Part shown: in pieces, positions 10,231 to 20,556 of the stretch
Position numbering within the stretch: the first letter of the stretch is position 1
How the letters are laid out: each line of letters begins with the position of its first letter
Origin: Nectonema munidae
Taxonomy: Eukaryota > Nematomorpha > Nectonematoida > Nectonematidae
Assembly: GCA_030549495.1 (NCBI GenBank)
Contig: JAUIRK010000801.1
Span: forward strand, 1-64,000
Length of the DNA stretch: 64,000 nucleotides
Direction: 5' to 3'
Position numbers and translations under genes: made by a program
Notes under the pieces: generated by a model
What the model saw: only the letters and a program-made list of their open reading frames with translations
Database searches by the model: none
Told to the model about the DNA's origin: nothing

Positions 10231-10993
10231 GAGAGTCGAAAAATCCCAGTCCAAAATGATATTTAAATAAATTACTTAAAGAGTATGGGTCACTGCAGTT
10301 TTGCTCAACGTTCTGGCCACTCTCCAAATTCGCCCAATAATTAAAATTCTTCATTTTCTTCTTCCTCAATAGTCCAGATTCGCCTCGGTTGAATTCACTT
10401 GTCATCACGTGATCTTCTTCCAACTTGTCGCTATTGTTCTCTTCGGGCAAGAGATTTTGGGAGAGGTAGTGCTGGAGGGAGGCAGAATGAATCCTTCCTT
10501 GCCTCCTCTTGATCACAGAGCAGCCATTTTTCAAGAAGCCATCCTCTTTGCTATCAATCAAACTTTGGTGTTCGTCCTTCAAGCTGTGCAGCACACTCTG
10601 AATATTCAGCGCTTCTTCCCTGGCAGATACTTTCACAGGGATGGCAGCAGTTGAAGTAACACACCCCAACTTCACCTGATCAATAAGGGGGTGATGCGCT
10701 GCCTTGCCCTGGAGCGAAGCACTCTCGCCACTTGACACTCTGGTGTAGATCGAGTGCTCGCAGATGAAATCGTTTATGTCATTACGAACGTTGTGCAGGT
10801 TGAAAGCGAGGTTAAACAACTCAATCACTTTGTCCTTCATCAAGCGGTAGAAGGTTTGTAGTTGTTGCTCGGCATTAGAACACGGCTTTTCACTTGCTTC
10901 CCCCGCCTTGCCATTTGTAAACGCCTCCAAAGTGTCAATCAATGCCAGAGCTTGCATTTCAAAAGAAGACTTCGTCGAAGAATTCAATAAGCT
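10231..10993 (-). CDS. PH-domain protein, large internal exon
   Basis: The acceptor is CATTTTAG|AGCTTATTG and the donor is CGACTCTC|GTGAGC. The exon is 763 nt, enters in phase 0 and leaves one base over, exactly as the 7,341 exon needs. Without splicing the frame would run on to a TGA at 10,187. The ~254 residues contain a helical stretch (LQTFYRLMKDKVIELFNLAF), Ser/Glu-rich linkers and a basic patch (RKKKMKNFNYW). Base composition is clearly more GC-rich than the flanking intron, supporting coding. I recognise no domain; it is probably a scaffold or linker region. Confidence 0.72.
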
Positions 10994-11039
10994 CTAAAAT
11001 GATTGTAAGAATTTTATCCCATGAAAAATTGGAAGAATC

Positions 11040-11699
11040 CAGGGATCCCCAACCCTCTTCAAACGCTGGCCACATTTTAATTTTGGCGACCCATTCAGAA
11101 AACGAGAACAAAATTTTAATCGTATCATTTCATCATGATAGAGAAAACTGATTTAACCCAATATGAGGCAGGATAGAAAAGGGTGCTTATAAAGTCAGTG
11201 ATGATATCAGATGAATGTAAGTGTTTGCATATACTTCAAAAGTTCTGAATTTGATGGGGTATTTATTATCAGCATTCATCAATCAAATTTGACAGTAGCT
11301 GTCAATAAGATATTGTTGTATTAGATGCTTTTGTGAATTAACTTTGCATATAAACTAGCATTTTAATTTATTTGTGTTACTCATTTCTTACAAAATACAT
11401 TGTAGCTATGTCAAAACATCAATCAAAATTACTCAACCTATCAAAAAGTGATATATTTAAAATAAACTAATAAATAAATAAGTATATTAAAAATGACCTA
11501 TTCCATTTTAAAAGGTGACTTTAATGACTTCTGATTAAATTTTTTGCTTATTCAGATAATCATAACCTAATTAGATCATTATTGAACACTTATATGCTAA
11601 TTGCTGAATAATGTTATTAATTTTGATGTCTTCACGACCCCCAAAAAGGAAAACTGTACTTCCCCACATTACTTCACGACATTAGGGAAAGCATTGCTG
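11040..11699. mobile_element. Possible hAT remnant
   Basis: It starts CAGGGATCCCCAACCCTCTT and ends GGGAAAGCATTGCTG, with internal phrases such as GGCGACCCATT and TTCACGACCCCC that are typical of hAT non-coding ends. The flanking 8-mers do not match, so the borders are uncertain. It sits in the intron between the two largest PH-gene exons. Confidence 0.4.
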
Positions 11700-12774
11700 T
11701 AACCAAAAGTAATGAAGTATTCAATTGATTGACAGCGAGAAGCTACTTAGTTTGCCAATTAAAATAAGAGAGTACATTACCTTGCACTGATTCAAAATTT
11801 CTTGCTTGTTTGGAAACTGGCACAAACTAGTGATGCTTTTGCGTGCTGCCTTGTACCCAGATTCATTATTCTACGAATGGAAAAGCGATGTCTTTGAAAA
11901 AACGAGACAAAAAAAGGTTATCCCAAATTCAGTTATGAACTTGCACTTTTACAACCTTGAAGTTCGAAAAATATTAAATGAATACATCTTATATACATTA
12001 TTATTATTATTAATAGGAAGGCATCGAACAATTCAAAGCGACTTTCATGCCCTACCAAAGACTATAACGGCAAAATGGTCGAAAAGATAACTCATGATAG
12101 ACCGACTTAGCAATAAATTTGAAATAAGGAGATCTCAAATATCTTCTGGGAATTGGCAGAAAGATCTGAATCATAATCAAATCTTATCTACTCTCTTTGT
12201 ACTGACATTAAATGACAAAAAATATCTTTTTAAGGAAACTTAAAGAGAGAACTTATAGGGCACTGCACCGTCTCCTATAACTCAGTGTTGATTCAAACTG
12301 TTATTTTTTTCATGGACATACTGTGGATAGAGCATATGAAGTAGGGTTGTGATAAAATTTAGAAGTCGGTGTCTTATTTTTTAAGTATCTTAAATAAGGA
12401 AAAAATAACTTTAATTTTTGTATGCATATGGAGTAAGCCTTTTTTTAATGGAAGCATTTTCTACTCACTCAGTATCTCAGATGACAAATTCATTTTTAAA
12501 CGTGTTTCTTAGTTTTGTCATGAGAGAATCATTGCTAGTCATGTATTACGAATTGTAAAAAGATTTTGATGCCACATGAAAAGGGAATCAAAGCACATTT
12601 CAGAGTTAACTTTATGAGCAAATTCAAGACTAGCCTTTCTGATTCTTTCGAAAAAAAGCCTTATTTTAACAAGAACAGTCAGATCAATTATTTTTAAAAG
12701 AATAAAAATGTTTTAAGTATATAAGAAGATGAAAGGTAGAGTTGAGTGCTTTGATAGAGAGAACACAATTACAC

Positions 12775-12862
12775 TACTTGTGCAGAACTATGGCCCAAGA
12801 AGCTTTGGTGTTGGATCGAACCCCATGCCGGTGATAACAAAGCGAAGAAATTAGACCTAAAG
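12775..12862 (-). mobile_element. Diverged tRNA-derived SINE copy
   Basis: The minus strand reads GGTCTAATTTCTTCGCTTTG, TTATCACCGGCATGGGGTTC, GATCC and then CCATAGTTCTGCACAAG. It aligns over its length to the SINE consensus, including the B box GGTTCGATCC and the post-tRNA phrase CATAGTTCGATACAAG. It is more diverged than the other copies. Confidence 0.6.
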
Positions 12863-13296
12863 GAGAAAAAGATATTTTTGTTTGCTTTTTTAACATGCGA
12901 GAGATTTTTTGAGTCGAAATACTACAAACACTTCCCCAATTATTATCAACACAACACCTTCAGTAGGTTAATTTTTGATTTAGGTTAAAATGCTTCTTTA
13001 TAGAATAAAGTTTTCACAATATCAACATATGAAACTAAAATATGGAAATACATACTACATTACATCCTATGAATCCTATGAAAACTTGTTAATCGGGTAG
13101 ACTCACATTCCGAAAATATGCTCATGAAAGAGGATTGTTCTGATCCTTATAACATATATAAGCTTTGGAGTTAGGGACATTTTCTCAATTCAACTCCGAC
13201 TCTGAATGCAGAAAGAATGCCTACGATTTTACCTCCAAATCTCATCCCTGACTTAACAACCCTGGTATTGGATTTAAGAGCAAAGAATAAAATTAC

Positions 13297-14101
13297 TTTA
13301 TCTTGCAGTAGATTGTGATTGGAATATTTAAAATTGGGTGTGTTGACGATGTTCTTGATTTCAGCGTAGTTGGAAAATGTTTTGCCGTTTCTTTCACGTT
13401 TATCACTCGATAGCAAGCTTTCGCCTTCAAATCCCGCCTTTAAAACAACACCATCTCGATATGCTATGGGCCATTCCGTTTTTTGACTGCCTCTGCTGTG
13501 ATCATCCACAGAAGACAAGGAAGATGTGTTGTGATCGGAGTTGCTTAGAGAGGATGAATTGCAGAGGGGCGATGTTCGATTGGCCAGCCACAGAGTGTTA
13601 CTAGGGATGTTGTTGTTGTTGTTGTTATTTGGATTCACGTTGTTGTCCCATCCAGTTGGGCTTTTGATCGAATGCGTTTTGCCGTTTTTCAAATTGACCA
13701 ACGTTTTGAGCTGAGAGAGAGCTCGCTCATGCTTAATCATCAGAAATGTCAGATGATCTTTTTCGGCGCGCGCACTTTCTTCAAAGAGGCGGCGCTGCTC
13801 ATTAGAGTCCATAGGATCTCCAGCATTCTCAGAAATGTTTATGTAATTATGGCTGCCATTTTTGTTGTTGTTGTCGTCGTTGATGTGAGATACGTTGATG
13901 GCGTTTCTTTCGCCAGTACGTTTTGGTGAGCTCGTATCATTTTTATTGATAGTGCTGTTGTTGTTGTTGTTGTTGAAATCTGTATTGGGGTGCATGATGA
14001 AATCATTTTTAGCAAAATTTGAATGCATGTAATTTTGACGTGCTTGAAAATCGCTTTTAGACTTTTCTATCCCATTTTCTTCCATTTTATTTCTTCCAAA
14101 A
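13297..14101 (-). CDS. PH-domain protein, Asn-rich internal exon
   Basis: The acceptor is CATTTTTTAG|TTTTGGAAG and the donor is AGATAAA|GTAATT. The exon is 805 nt: one base completes Arg (CG|T) from the PH exon, followed by 268 codons ending in phase 0. A Met at 14,085 could also start translation if an internal promoter is used. The protein has polyasparagine runs (about six and seven Asn), Ser/Asn-rich linkers, and one predicted coiled coil (EQRRLFEESARAEKDHLTFL plus MIKHERALSQLKTLV). Poly-Asn is encoded by AAC/AAT repeats seen as GTT runs on the plus strand. No catalytic domain is seen. Confidence 0.75.
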
Positions 14102-14151
14102 CTAAAAAATGTATAACATTTGTTTACTGTGTTTAAAATGTTCGATCTCAA

Positions 14152-14879
14152 ACAATGTTATAGATGCTTTTCTGGCGTATAGACGGTTTCTAAATGTAAA
14201 TACAAACATATTGTTAATTTTCCTGCAATGAGTGAATTTATATAACTAACTACGCCCTTATCTACTTGCACAATTAACTAAACAAGGGTTAATAATTAAG
14301 AAATAGCTATGAATCAAACTTCATTTAAACTAACCTACTAAGTTTACAACACAACCCCCTAACTGACAAATTAACTAAGAAAGATTTAACTAAATAATTA
14401 GCTCTAACCCCAGCCTTTGCATCTTTCATGACTTTTTACTTTTCATGAAAACTCATCTTTAACATCGCCCACATAAGTTATGACGTAGGAGGAAACTATT
14501 TCAATGATAGTGCAGGGTAATTTTAATGAATTGGGTATAGAGGAGGCCTAAATAAATATTGGGCCCGTGAGAAGATTAGTTTTGATTGATTTTTGAATAA
14601 TAAATAATACGGATGTATTTGAATCAAGCTACTAGTCTGTTTAAAATTTGAAGGCAAATGAATTTTGAAGTATCATAAAAATTTTGTTCTTGGACATGAT
14701 GTTTTTTAAGCCTTTGAGGAACAGTGTGATATCAGGGTACCAAGAAATGAAAGTAAAACTAGCTCCAACAGTGTCCGGATAGCCATCTGATTAGCGGTCG
14801 TGATGATGGGAAGAATTTCATTTTCGACCAAATGTCCAGAATTCGGTTTCGATGGTTTATAGGTTGAAAGAATTAAGAG
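14152..14879. other. Intron segment without recognised features
   Basis: AT-rich intron sequence between the PH exon and the Asn-rich exon. I see no exon or terminal repeat before the LINE fossil begins at about 14,880. Confidence 0.4.
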
Positions 14880-17460
14880 GTTACGAGTTAAGAGGGCGGA
14901 TGATGTTAATTTGGGTGATAGTTTTGTTTCGAGGTAGGAGGAGAGTCCATATAGAGCGGATTCTGGACTTTTACATGGAAGGTATGAAAATGGGAAGGGA
15001 TTAATTTTGTTAAATTTGGTGATGTAAAAGGGAAACCTTTTGCGTAAAATTTTCTCTAAAGTAGGGAGGGTGGTGATTGGTCGCCGGTTGGATATGAGGC
15101 TTAAGTCTTTCTTGGGTTTGGGAAGTAAAACAAGGTTACATATTTTCCAGGTAGATGGGAAAAGGAGAATTTTATGAATATAAAGGCAAGGATTTTATGC
15201 TATGTTTTGTAGTTATAAGATCAAGATTGGAGCTAATTCAGTTAGATTTACTAGAGGAAATGTTTGGGATGAGCTTAGGGGTGAAAAAGAGGAGACATGA
15301 GAGTGGTTTACTATGTTATCGAATGCATGGGAATCCTGAAGGGAAAGAGTTGAGAGAAAGGATGGGTTAATTAATGGGTCGTCGAAAAGAGTGTTTGGTA
15401 GAAGTGGATTGTGTGGATTCTTTTTTGCAGACTTTATTTCTGTCATATATTTATTTTTCATATTGAAGGAGTGTTGGATGTTGTTAGGATTAGGGTTTTT
15501 ACGAAACGGTTTGAGAGAGTGTTTTAGAGATTTTTTAAGCAACGTGACAAAGAAAGTCCAGAAGTATGTGTGTTTTCTGCGTGAATATGGTTTGGCTGGG
15601 GTGGATAGTGTGATGGAGAGTTTAATTGTGTTGTTGAGGGCAAGAGCTGGAGAGTCAGGATCACCGGGAGAATTTATGTGGGGAAGGGTTGAGGGAAGTT
15701 GTGACTTTAATTGATTTAGGAAGGTGCTCCAGTGCATTTGAAGTGGATTTTAGTTTGATAAATCTAGTGAAAGATTTAACATTAACTTGATAAGTTATAA
15801 TTGTCAGAAACAGATGGTGTGTTTGAGAGGGGCGATTTTGTAATGAATTTTAATGTGATTTTGAGGCTCTGGTCAGGTCAACATGGGAGGATACGATTTT
15901 GTTGTAAATAAATTTTAAGAAAGTGGTATCTTTGTATGTATCGACTATGAAAAGATTGTGTGAGGCTAGGAAGTAGAGGATTTGAGCGTCACGGGTATTT
16001 TCTTTGTAGTCCCACAGGAGAGAACGGGAATGGCAATGCATGCTGATGATTATGTGATGATTTTTGAAGTAAAGAGGTGTTAAGTTTTGAGTGGCTTTAA
16101 GATCGTGAGAAAAGTTTAAGGGAATGGCATGTGTATTGAAATGGGCAGAGTAGAGTGAACAGAAAATAAGGGGTGCGTTTTCGCTAAATATTAGTACAAA
16201 TGTGTATTCTTGAGTGGAGTGTTGATGAATGAAAGAAAAGTCTACAGGCTGAATAATGGCTTACTTTAGGGGCGTTTAGTACAGTGTAATTTGGAGGAAT
16301 TGAAGGGAAAGAAGAGTTTTTACTGTGGGGCTTGTTTATGGATATAATATCAAAAGAATAGTGGATGTTGAGGTGATTCCACCACGTGTGGAATCTGTGG
16401 AGAATGTTTAACATACAAAGGTTTTGAGTAAGTTTTGATGGTTTTCATTTAGGTTGGTGAAGTGTTGTAGTCGAAAAGGGCGCGAGTGGGAGAGGGCTGA
16501 ATGCTGTAGTTTGCAATTAGAGCATCTTGGCCGTAGAGGTTTTCTTTGAAAATACAAGAAGTGATAGAATGCTCTCTTGGACCACAGTGAGGAGAGTTTG
16601 ATTGGTCGTGTAAGATAGTGTCGTTCAATTTGAGACAGGTTTCACATTGATGTAAATTGGGTTTCAGAATTTTAGAGTTTATTAGGTTTATCAATTAGGA
16701 ATTTGGCAATTATCGAGTTACTAGGGCGAAAGGAGATGGTCTAAGAATAGATACCCTCTTTTCTTTTTTTTTAAGATTCAAGTCTACCTAAGGATTTTAT
16801 ATGCGGGTTATTTTCTAGGAGTATTTCTTTAGAGATACTTAGAAGAAAGAAAGTTGGGTATGAAGGTGGATGTCGTTGGTAGTGGCGCCTTTTTTGTTCA
16901 ATTTAGAAACAATAGTTTCTTTTTCAGCGATTCAGCAGAATTGAAAATGAAGAGTTCCTTCGTTAGAGTTTCTGTTGTTTTTTTATGGTGAAAGGGTGTG
17001 ATTTATGTTTCATTTTTTGATTCTGGATTTTTTAAAGTCAACAATTTTGGTGCGGGGTTTAGTTGATTGCTTAGGAATTATTTGGATTGAGAGTTTGGGG
17101 TCTAGGTTTTGGAAGAATGTTGGGCATACGAGAGGTAGATGGGTTAGTAATGATCGTTGGTTGGGTAGCAGCAGTAGAAGCATAACTTGTGGTATTGGAA
17201 TTAGGTGTAGTGGGGAGACACATAAATTTACGCTCCAGTTGTGAGAAATGTGAAAAAGGGTTCTGATTTTAGTTTGTAGAATTTAATACTGCCTTCAGCG
17301 GATAGTGATGCGTGAGAAATGAAGTCGTCAAACAAGTTAGAGATAATTTGAGAAGTTGTTGGTGTTTGAGATTTGATTTCAGGACCGGGTCTTTTAGGTG
17401 TGGGGGACAGGTGTTCACGTTGGTAGTTTGTATGGAGTTATTTTCCATAGTTAGGGGGAA
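14880..17460 (-). mobile_element. LINE fossil with ORF1 traces, endonuclease and RT start
   Basis: Read on the minus strand from 17,460. First come traces of an ORF1-like frame. Then an apurinic-type endonuclease in pieces (LHQCETCLKLNDTILHD near 16.65 kb; ALIANYSIQPSPTRALF; SRSLLWDYKENTRDAQILYF and TFLKFIYNKIVSSHVDLTRA at 15.85-16.04 kb, the GDFNAH/S.IDL region). Next is a linker (RKNPNPNNIQ...IKSAKKN) and the start of reverse transcriptase (WKICNLVLLPKPKKD, NRRPITTLPT, LEKILRKR at 14.9-15.15 kb). It stops before the catalytic palm. Several stops and frame changes show it is dead. The phrases are like Jockey/R1-group LINEs. It lies in an intron of the PH gene, on the same strand. Confidence 0.72.
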
Positions 17461-18348
17461 GTAAAACCCCTAATTCAGTAAAACCTAGCTACTGACCGAG
17501 AAAATTGTCTGCTTATAAATAAGTTTTAGCGTTTTTTAAATAAAAAAATTATTATTAAATTCCAAAATAAATTAAAATTTTTTAAATTAGAATATATATA
17601 TAAATTTTGTACGAGTAAGTAAATTAAATGATTTATTGAATTCAAAATGATTGATTAACTTTCAAAAAACAGTTAGCCTCAGAGCTTTAGTTTCTTTAAA
17701 CTAAAAAGTTTTGAAAGTTTTTATTAAGCATTTTTGAATTTGAATTAGAGCGACAAAGAAATTATATCAGAGGGGGATATAATTTTTTGTAAATAGAATA
17801 TCTATGCTACTCTTTCAAAATCAATGTTTGATGTTGACATCACTAAGTTTACATTTCAAGAAAATCGATATAAATTTTCCAGTAAAGTGCGAAAACTATA
17901 TCTTGAATTATAGTTTTACCATTGACTTTTTTCTCTTTTATTGATTAAGCTACATTACTTTAAACAATTTGCACTATTGCGTGTGTAACATTTCCTTTGA
18001 TTTTCCTTAAAATTTTGTAATAAACAATTATATTTAACTTTTAAGTAAATTTCAGTTTTACAAATAATTTTTACAATTTATCTTTTAACCCATTTGATCG
18101 CAGAAAACAGCAAAAGAGATACGTAACTTTTTTCCCCATTTTTATTCACACTCAAAATAGAATTTCGTTATAATAAGTATTCAATACAACAAAATAACCT
18201 AATTGGAAACCTAATTGTGTAGAAAATTTCTTTTTGTGACGAAATTCTTTTTACAAGTAAGTTATAATTAAAATTCCATGAACAATGGAAAAAATTGGGT
18301 CAAGCATCACGCTTAAACATGATATAAAAAAAGGAAAAAAAAAGCAAC
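17461..18348. other. Intron segment, AT-rich
   Basis: Intron of the PH gene between the LINE fossil and the PH exon at 18,349. One TTAACCCATTTGATCGCAGA phrase near 18,085 resembles one end of the TTAA MITE family, but no partner end is seen. Confidence 0.35.
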
Positions 18349-18595
18349 CGTGTGTTTGTGTGCTCTGAATTCATCAAATTGATGGTAAACACCCAAAAGT
18401 CGCGTTCTTGCTTCGAAATCGCACAAAAGTGTTCAAAGACTTGAGCATTTGGCGAAACAACCTCGAAATTCCAGCACCAAGACCTTTCTTCTTTTGAGTT
18501 TAGTTGAGAGTCATTGGATTTCAAATCTTTGTAAATATTGCTCGCTTCACACCCGCTCAAGTCAAACCTGGAAATCAACTTTTTCATTGATTTTT
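18349..18595 (-). CDS. PH-domain protein, exon with second half of PH domain
   Basis: The acceptor is TCAAAATTTTAG|AAAAATCAATG and the proposed donor is ACACG|GTTGCT. The exon starts with two bases that complete the Glu codon (G|AA) and ends in phase 2. It encodes KKLISRFDLSGCEASNIYKD, then NFEVVSPNAQVFEHFC and AISKQERDFWVFTINL. These are typical PH-domain elements: a beta strand with a DLSGC turn, an F-x-V strand, and the C-terminal helix with its invariant Trp (RDFW). Such domains bind phosphoinositides or proteins at membranes; lipid specificity cannot be read here. The donor is the weaker of the two sites. Confidence 0.82.
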
Positions 18596-19686
18596 CTAAA
18601 ATTTTGAATAAATATTATCATCTTTAGCATCATAATTTATACAAATATCTGTGGTACAGTAAAAATAATAAAAATAATGTGACATGGTTAGCTCACTGCA
18701 AAACCAACTCGGCACAGTTGCATACCTTGTTGAATTGAAGCAGAATGAAATGCTCTCAAACTTTACAAGTATAGATAAAAAAAAAGTAAAATTAAGAAAT
18801 TGAGTAATATATACTGTGGACGCAGTTAAAATTATTACCAGGTGACTTATTTAGTTTTTGGCTAATTCGCATAATAATGTAATTGGCACTAGACACTAAA
18901 CCAAAATAATACTCGTCTTACGAATGATAATTACAAGAAGAAAAGCATAACTTTTTATCGAGTTTGATATAATTTCAGAGTTTATTCAGCCACACCTAAA
19001 CCCCTAAAAGATGTTATCTCTGGTCTTATAAGATTTTAGTGATTGCTGGACTACTCGAAAACGATATTGAGAAGCAATGGATTTTAGTAGTGTCAGAATC
19101 AAATATTTCCTGTCTCATTTCGTTACCAAAAACTCTTCCTTGCATTTTTCACGTTGTAACAAGTTTACCAACCATGATAGAGTTGGAAGCATTTTATTTT
19201 CAATACATGTTTGCATTTATATATCTTTGATAGAATATTAAATGCGCATCTTAAAAATGAGGTATTTCATCAAACAAAAACGAATTTCAAAAGTGTGTTG
19301 TATAAAAATATTCATTCTTTTTCAACTTTAATCTTTTTTTTGTTTATCTGTTTTTGTTTATACTCATTTACCTCATAATAAAAATGGGAAGAAAAAGTCG
19401 ATATTTAGATTTTTTTAAACAAAACTTAAAAAAAACTTCATCTTGATCTCATCTTAAAAGCCGTATTGAAATGAGGATTCAAGACGATTTAATGTAAAAA
19501 TGGTGGATTCAAGTGGAATTAACTAAAAAGACATGACATATTTGAATTAATAAACAAGTTCAAGATCGTGAGCTACATTAGATTTTGTTAAACTTTGAAC
19601 GCCATACCCCATCTCCCCTATAATGCTTGAGAGCTAAATGTAGCAAAGAGATGGAGTGAAAAAGATTTAATCAAATGCATACTCAC

Positions 19687-19762
19687 CTTTATAAATGTGA
19701 AGAACATTGTTTGAGTACAAACACCATCTCTTCTTCCAAGTTCTACTCTTTGATTTTGTCTC
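19687..19762 (-). CDS. PH-domain protein, exon with first PH strands
   Basis: The acceptor is CTCAATTTCTAG|GAGACAAAA and the donor is TATAAAG|GTGAGT, both good. The exon is 76 nt and enters in phase 0. The frame reads ETKSKSRTWKKRWCLYSNN and continues VLHIYK, the classic PH beta1-beta3 block (W-K-K-R-W...L..Y). The basic residues K/R around WKKRW are where phosphoinositide-binding PH domains contact the lipid head group. A different open frame across this exon is a shadow. Confidence 0.82.
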
Positions 19763-19912
19763 CTAGAAATTGAGTTAGCGTGGATTGATTTTAAAAGCAA
19801 ATTAGTAAAAAGTACATCAATTTAAAAACGTTTACACACAAGACGCGTGCACACTTATAAATTCCTAATGGACACTTCGAATCATAGCTTAAAAATATAG
19901 ACTTCTGAGTTC

Positions 19913-20187
19913 AGGGGATGATCTAGAAGAAAACTTACGGCAAAAAAATTTCAATAATGAATTTTTCTGAATTTTTTATGTACAAAATCATTGTTAATGA
20001 ATGTCTATTTAAAGTCTCAACTAAAACAATAAACTGTCTATTTAATTTCCTTTTATAACACTCTTATTGATGTGTTACTATTTCGCAATATGCTAAAAGA
20101 AAAAGTGCTTCAAAAATGTTTAGCGTCACCCATCAAGTAACCCTTAAAATCATGTAGAGTTTGCAAACCCCACTTTGAGAACCCCTG
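19913..20187. mobile_element. Possible hAT MITE
   Basis: The right end reads CCCCACTTTGAGAACCCCTG (reverse complement CAGGGGTTCTCAAAGTGGGG), a typical hAT terminus. A candidate left end CAGGGGATGATCTAG is at 19,913. The flanks (TCTGAGTT and CTGATAAT) match only partly, so the left border is unsure. It sits in an intron of the PH gene. Confidence 0.42.
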
Positions 20188-20462
20188 CTGATAATGTAAA
20201 AAATATAAGCTAGCATTAAGTGAATAAATTTGTAGAGAAAAAAACAAAAATGATTCCGATAAATATCACGAAGTTTCAAAGGTTTGTTTCACAAAAAAAA
20301 TTTAGCAGTAACATTTATTTTATTGAAAATTAAGCGTATAAATAGGAGAGTTTGCTTGTGTTACACGGTTCCCAGTTATAAATGGTAATGAGGCCGCATC
20401 TTTAACATGCCTGATAATTCACCCATTTTGATCTAATCAAAATTAAACTGTAAAAAGTTTAC

Positions 20463-20556
20463 CAGATGAAAAAGCCATGCTGAGAGGCATAGATTCTTTG
20501 AATCACTTTTCTTCATTGATGCTTCGCTCTTTGAACTATTCCAATTTTGGTAATTC
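20463..20556 (-). CDS. PH-domain protein, most 5' exon recovered
   Basis: The acceptor is CTGTGTGTTTTAG|GAATTACC and the donor is CATCTG|GTAAAC. The exon is 94 nt; one base completes a codon begun upstream, then come 31 codons ending in phase 0. The end of the exon, LCLSAWLFHL, joins in frame to ETKSKSRTWKKRW to form the first PH strand (L-x-x-W-L). Upstream residues are Ser/Lys-rich (SSKSEASMKKSDSKN). A phase-2 exon must precede it; I did not find that exon securely, so the N-terminus is missing. Confidence 0.72.

Noticed and set aside
12775-12862. tRNA gene suggested by the B-box GGTTCGATCC
   Set aside because: No acceptor-stem pairing or plausible anticodon arm, and the flank matches the SINE body. 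Treated as a SINE copy; the same holds for 43,793 and 53,106.
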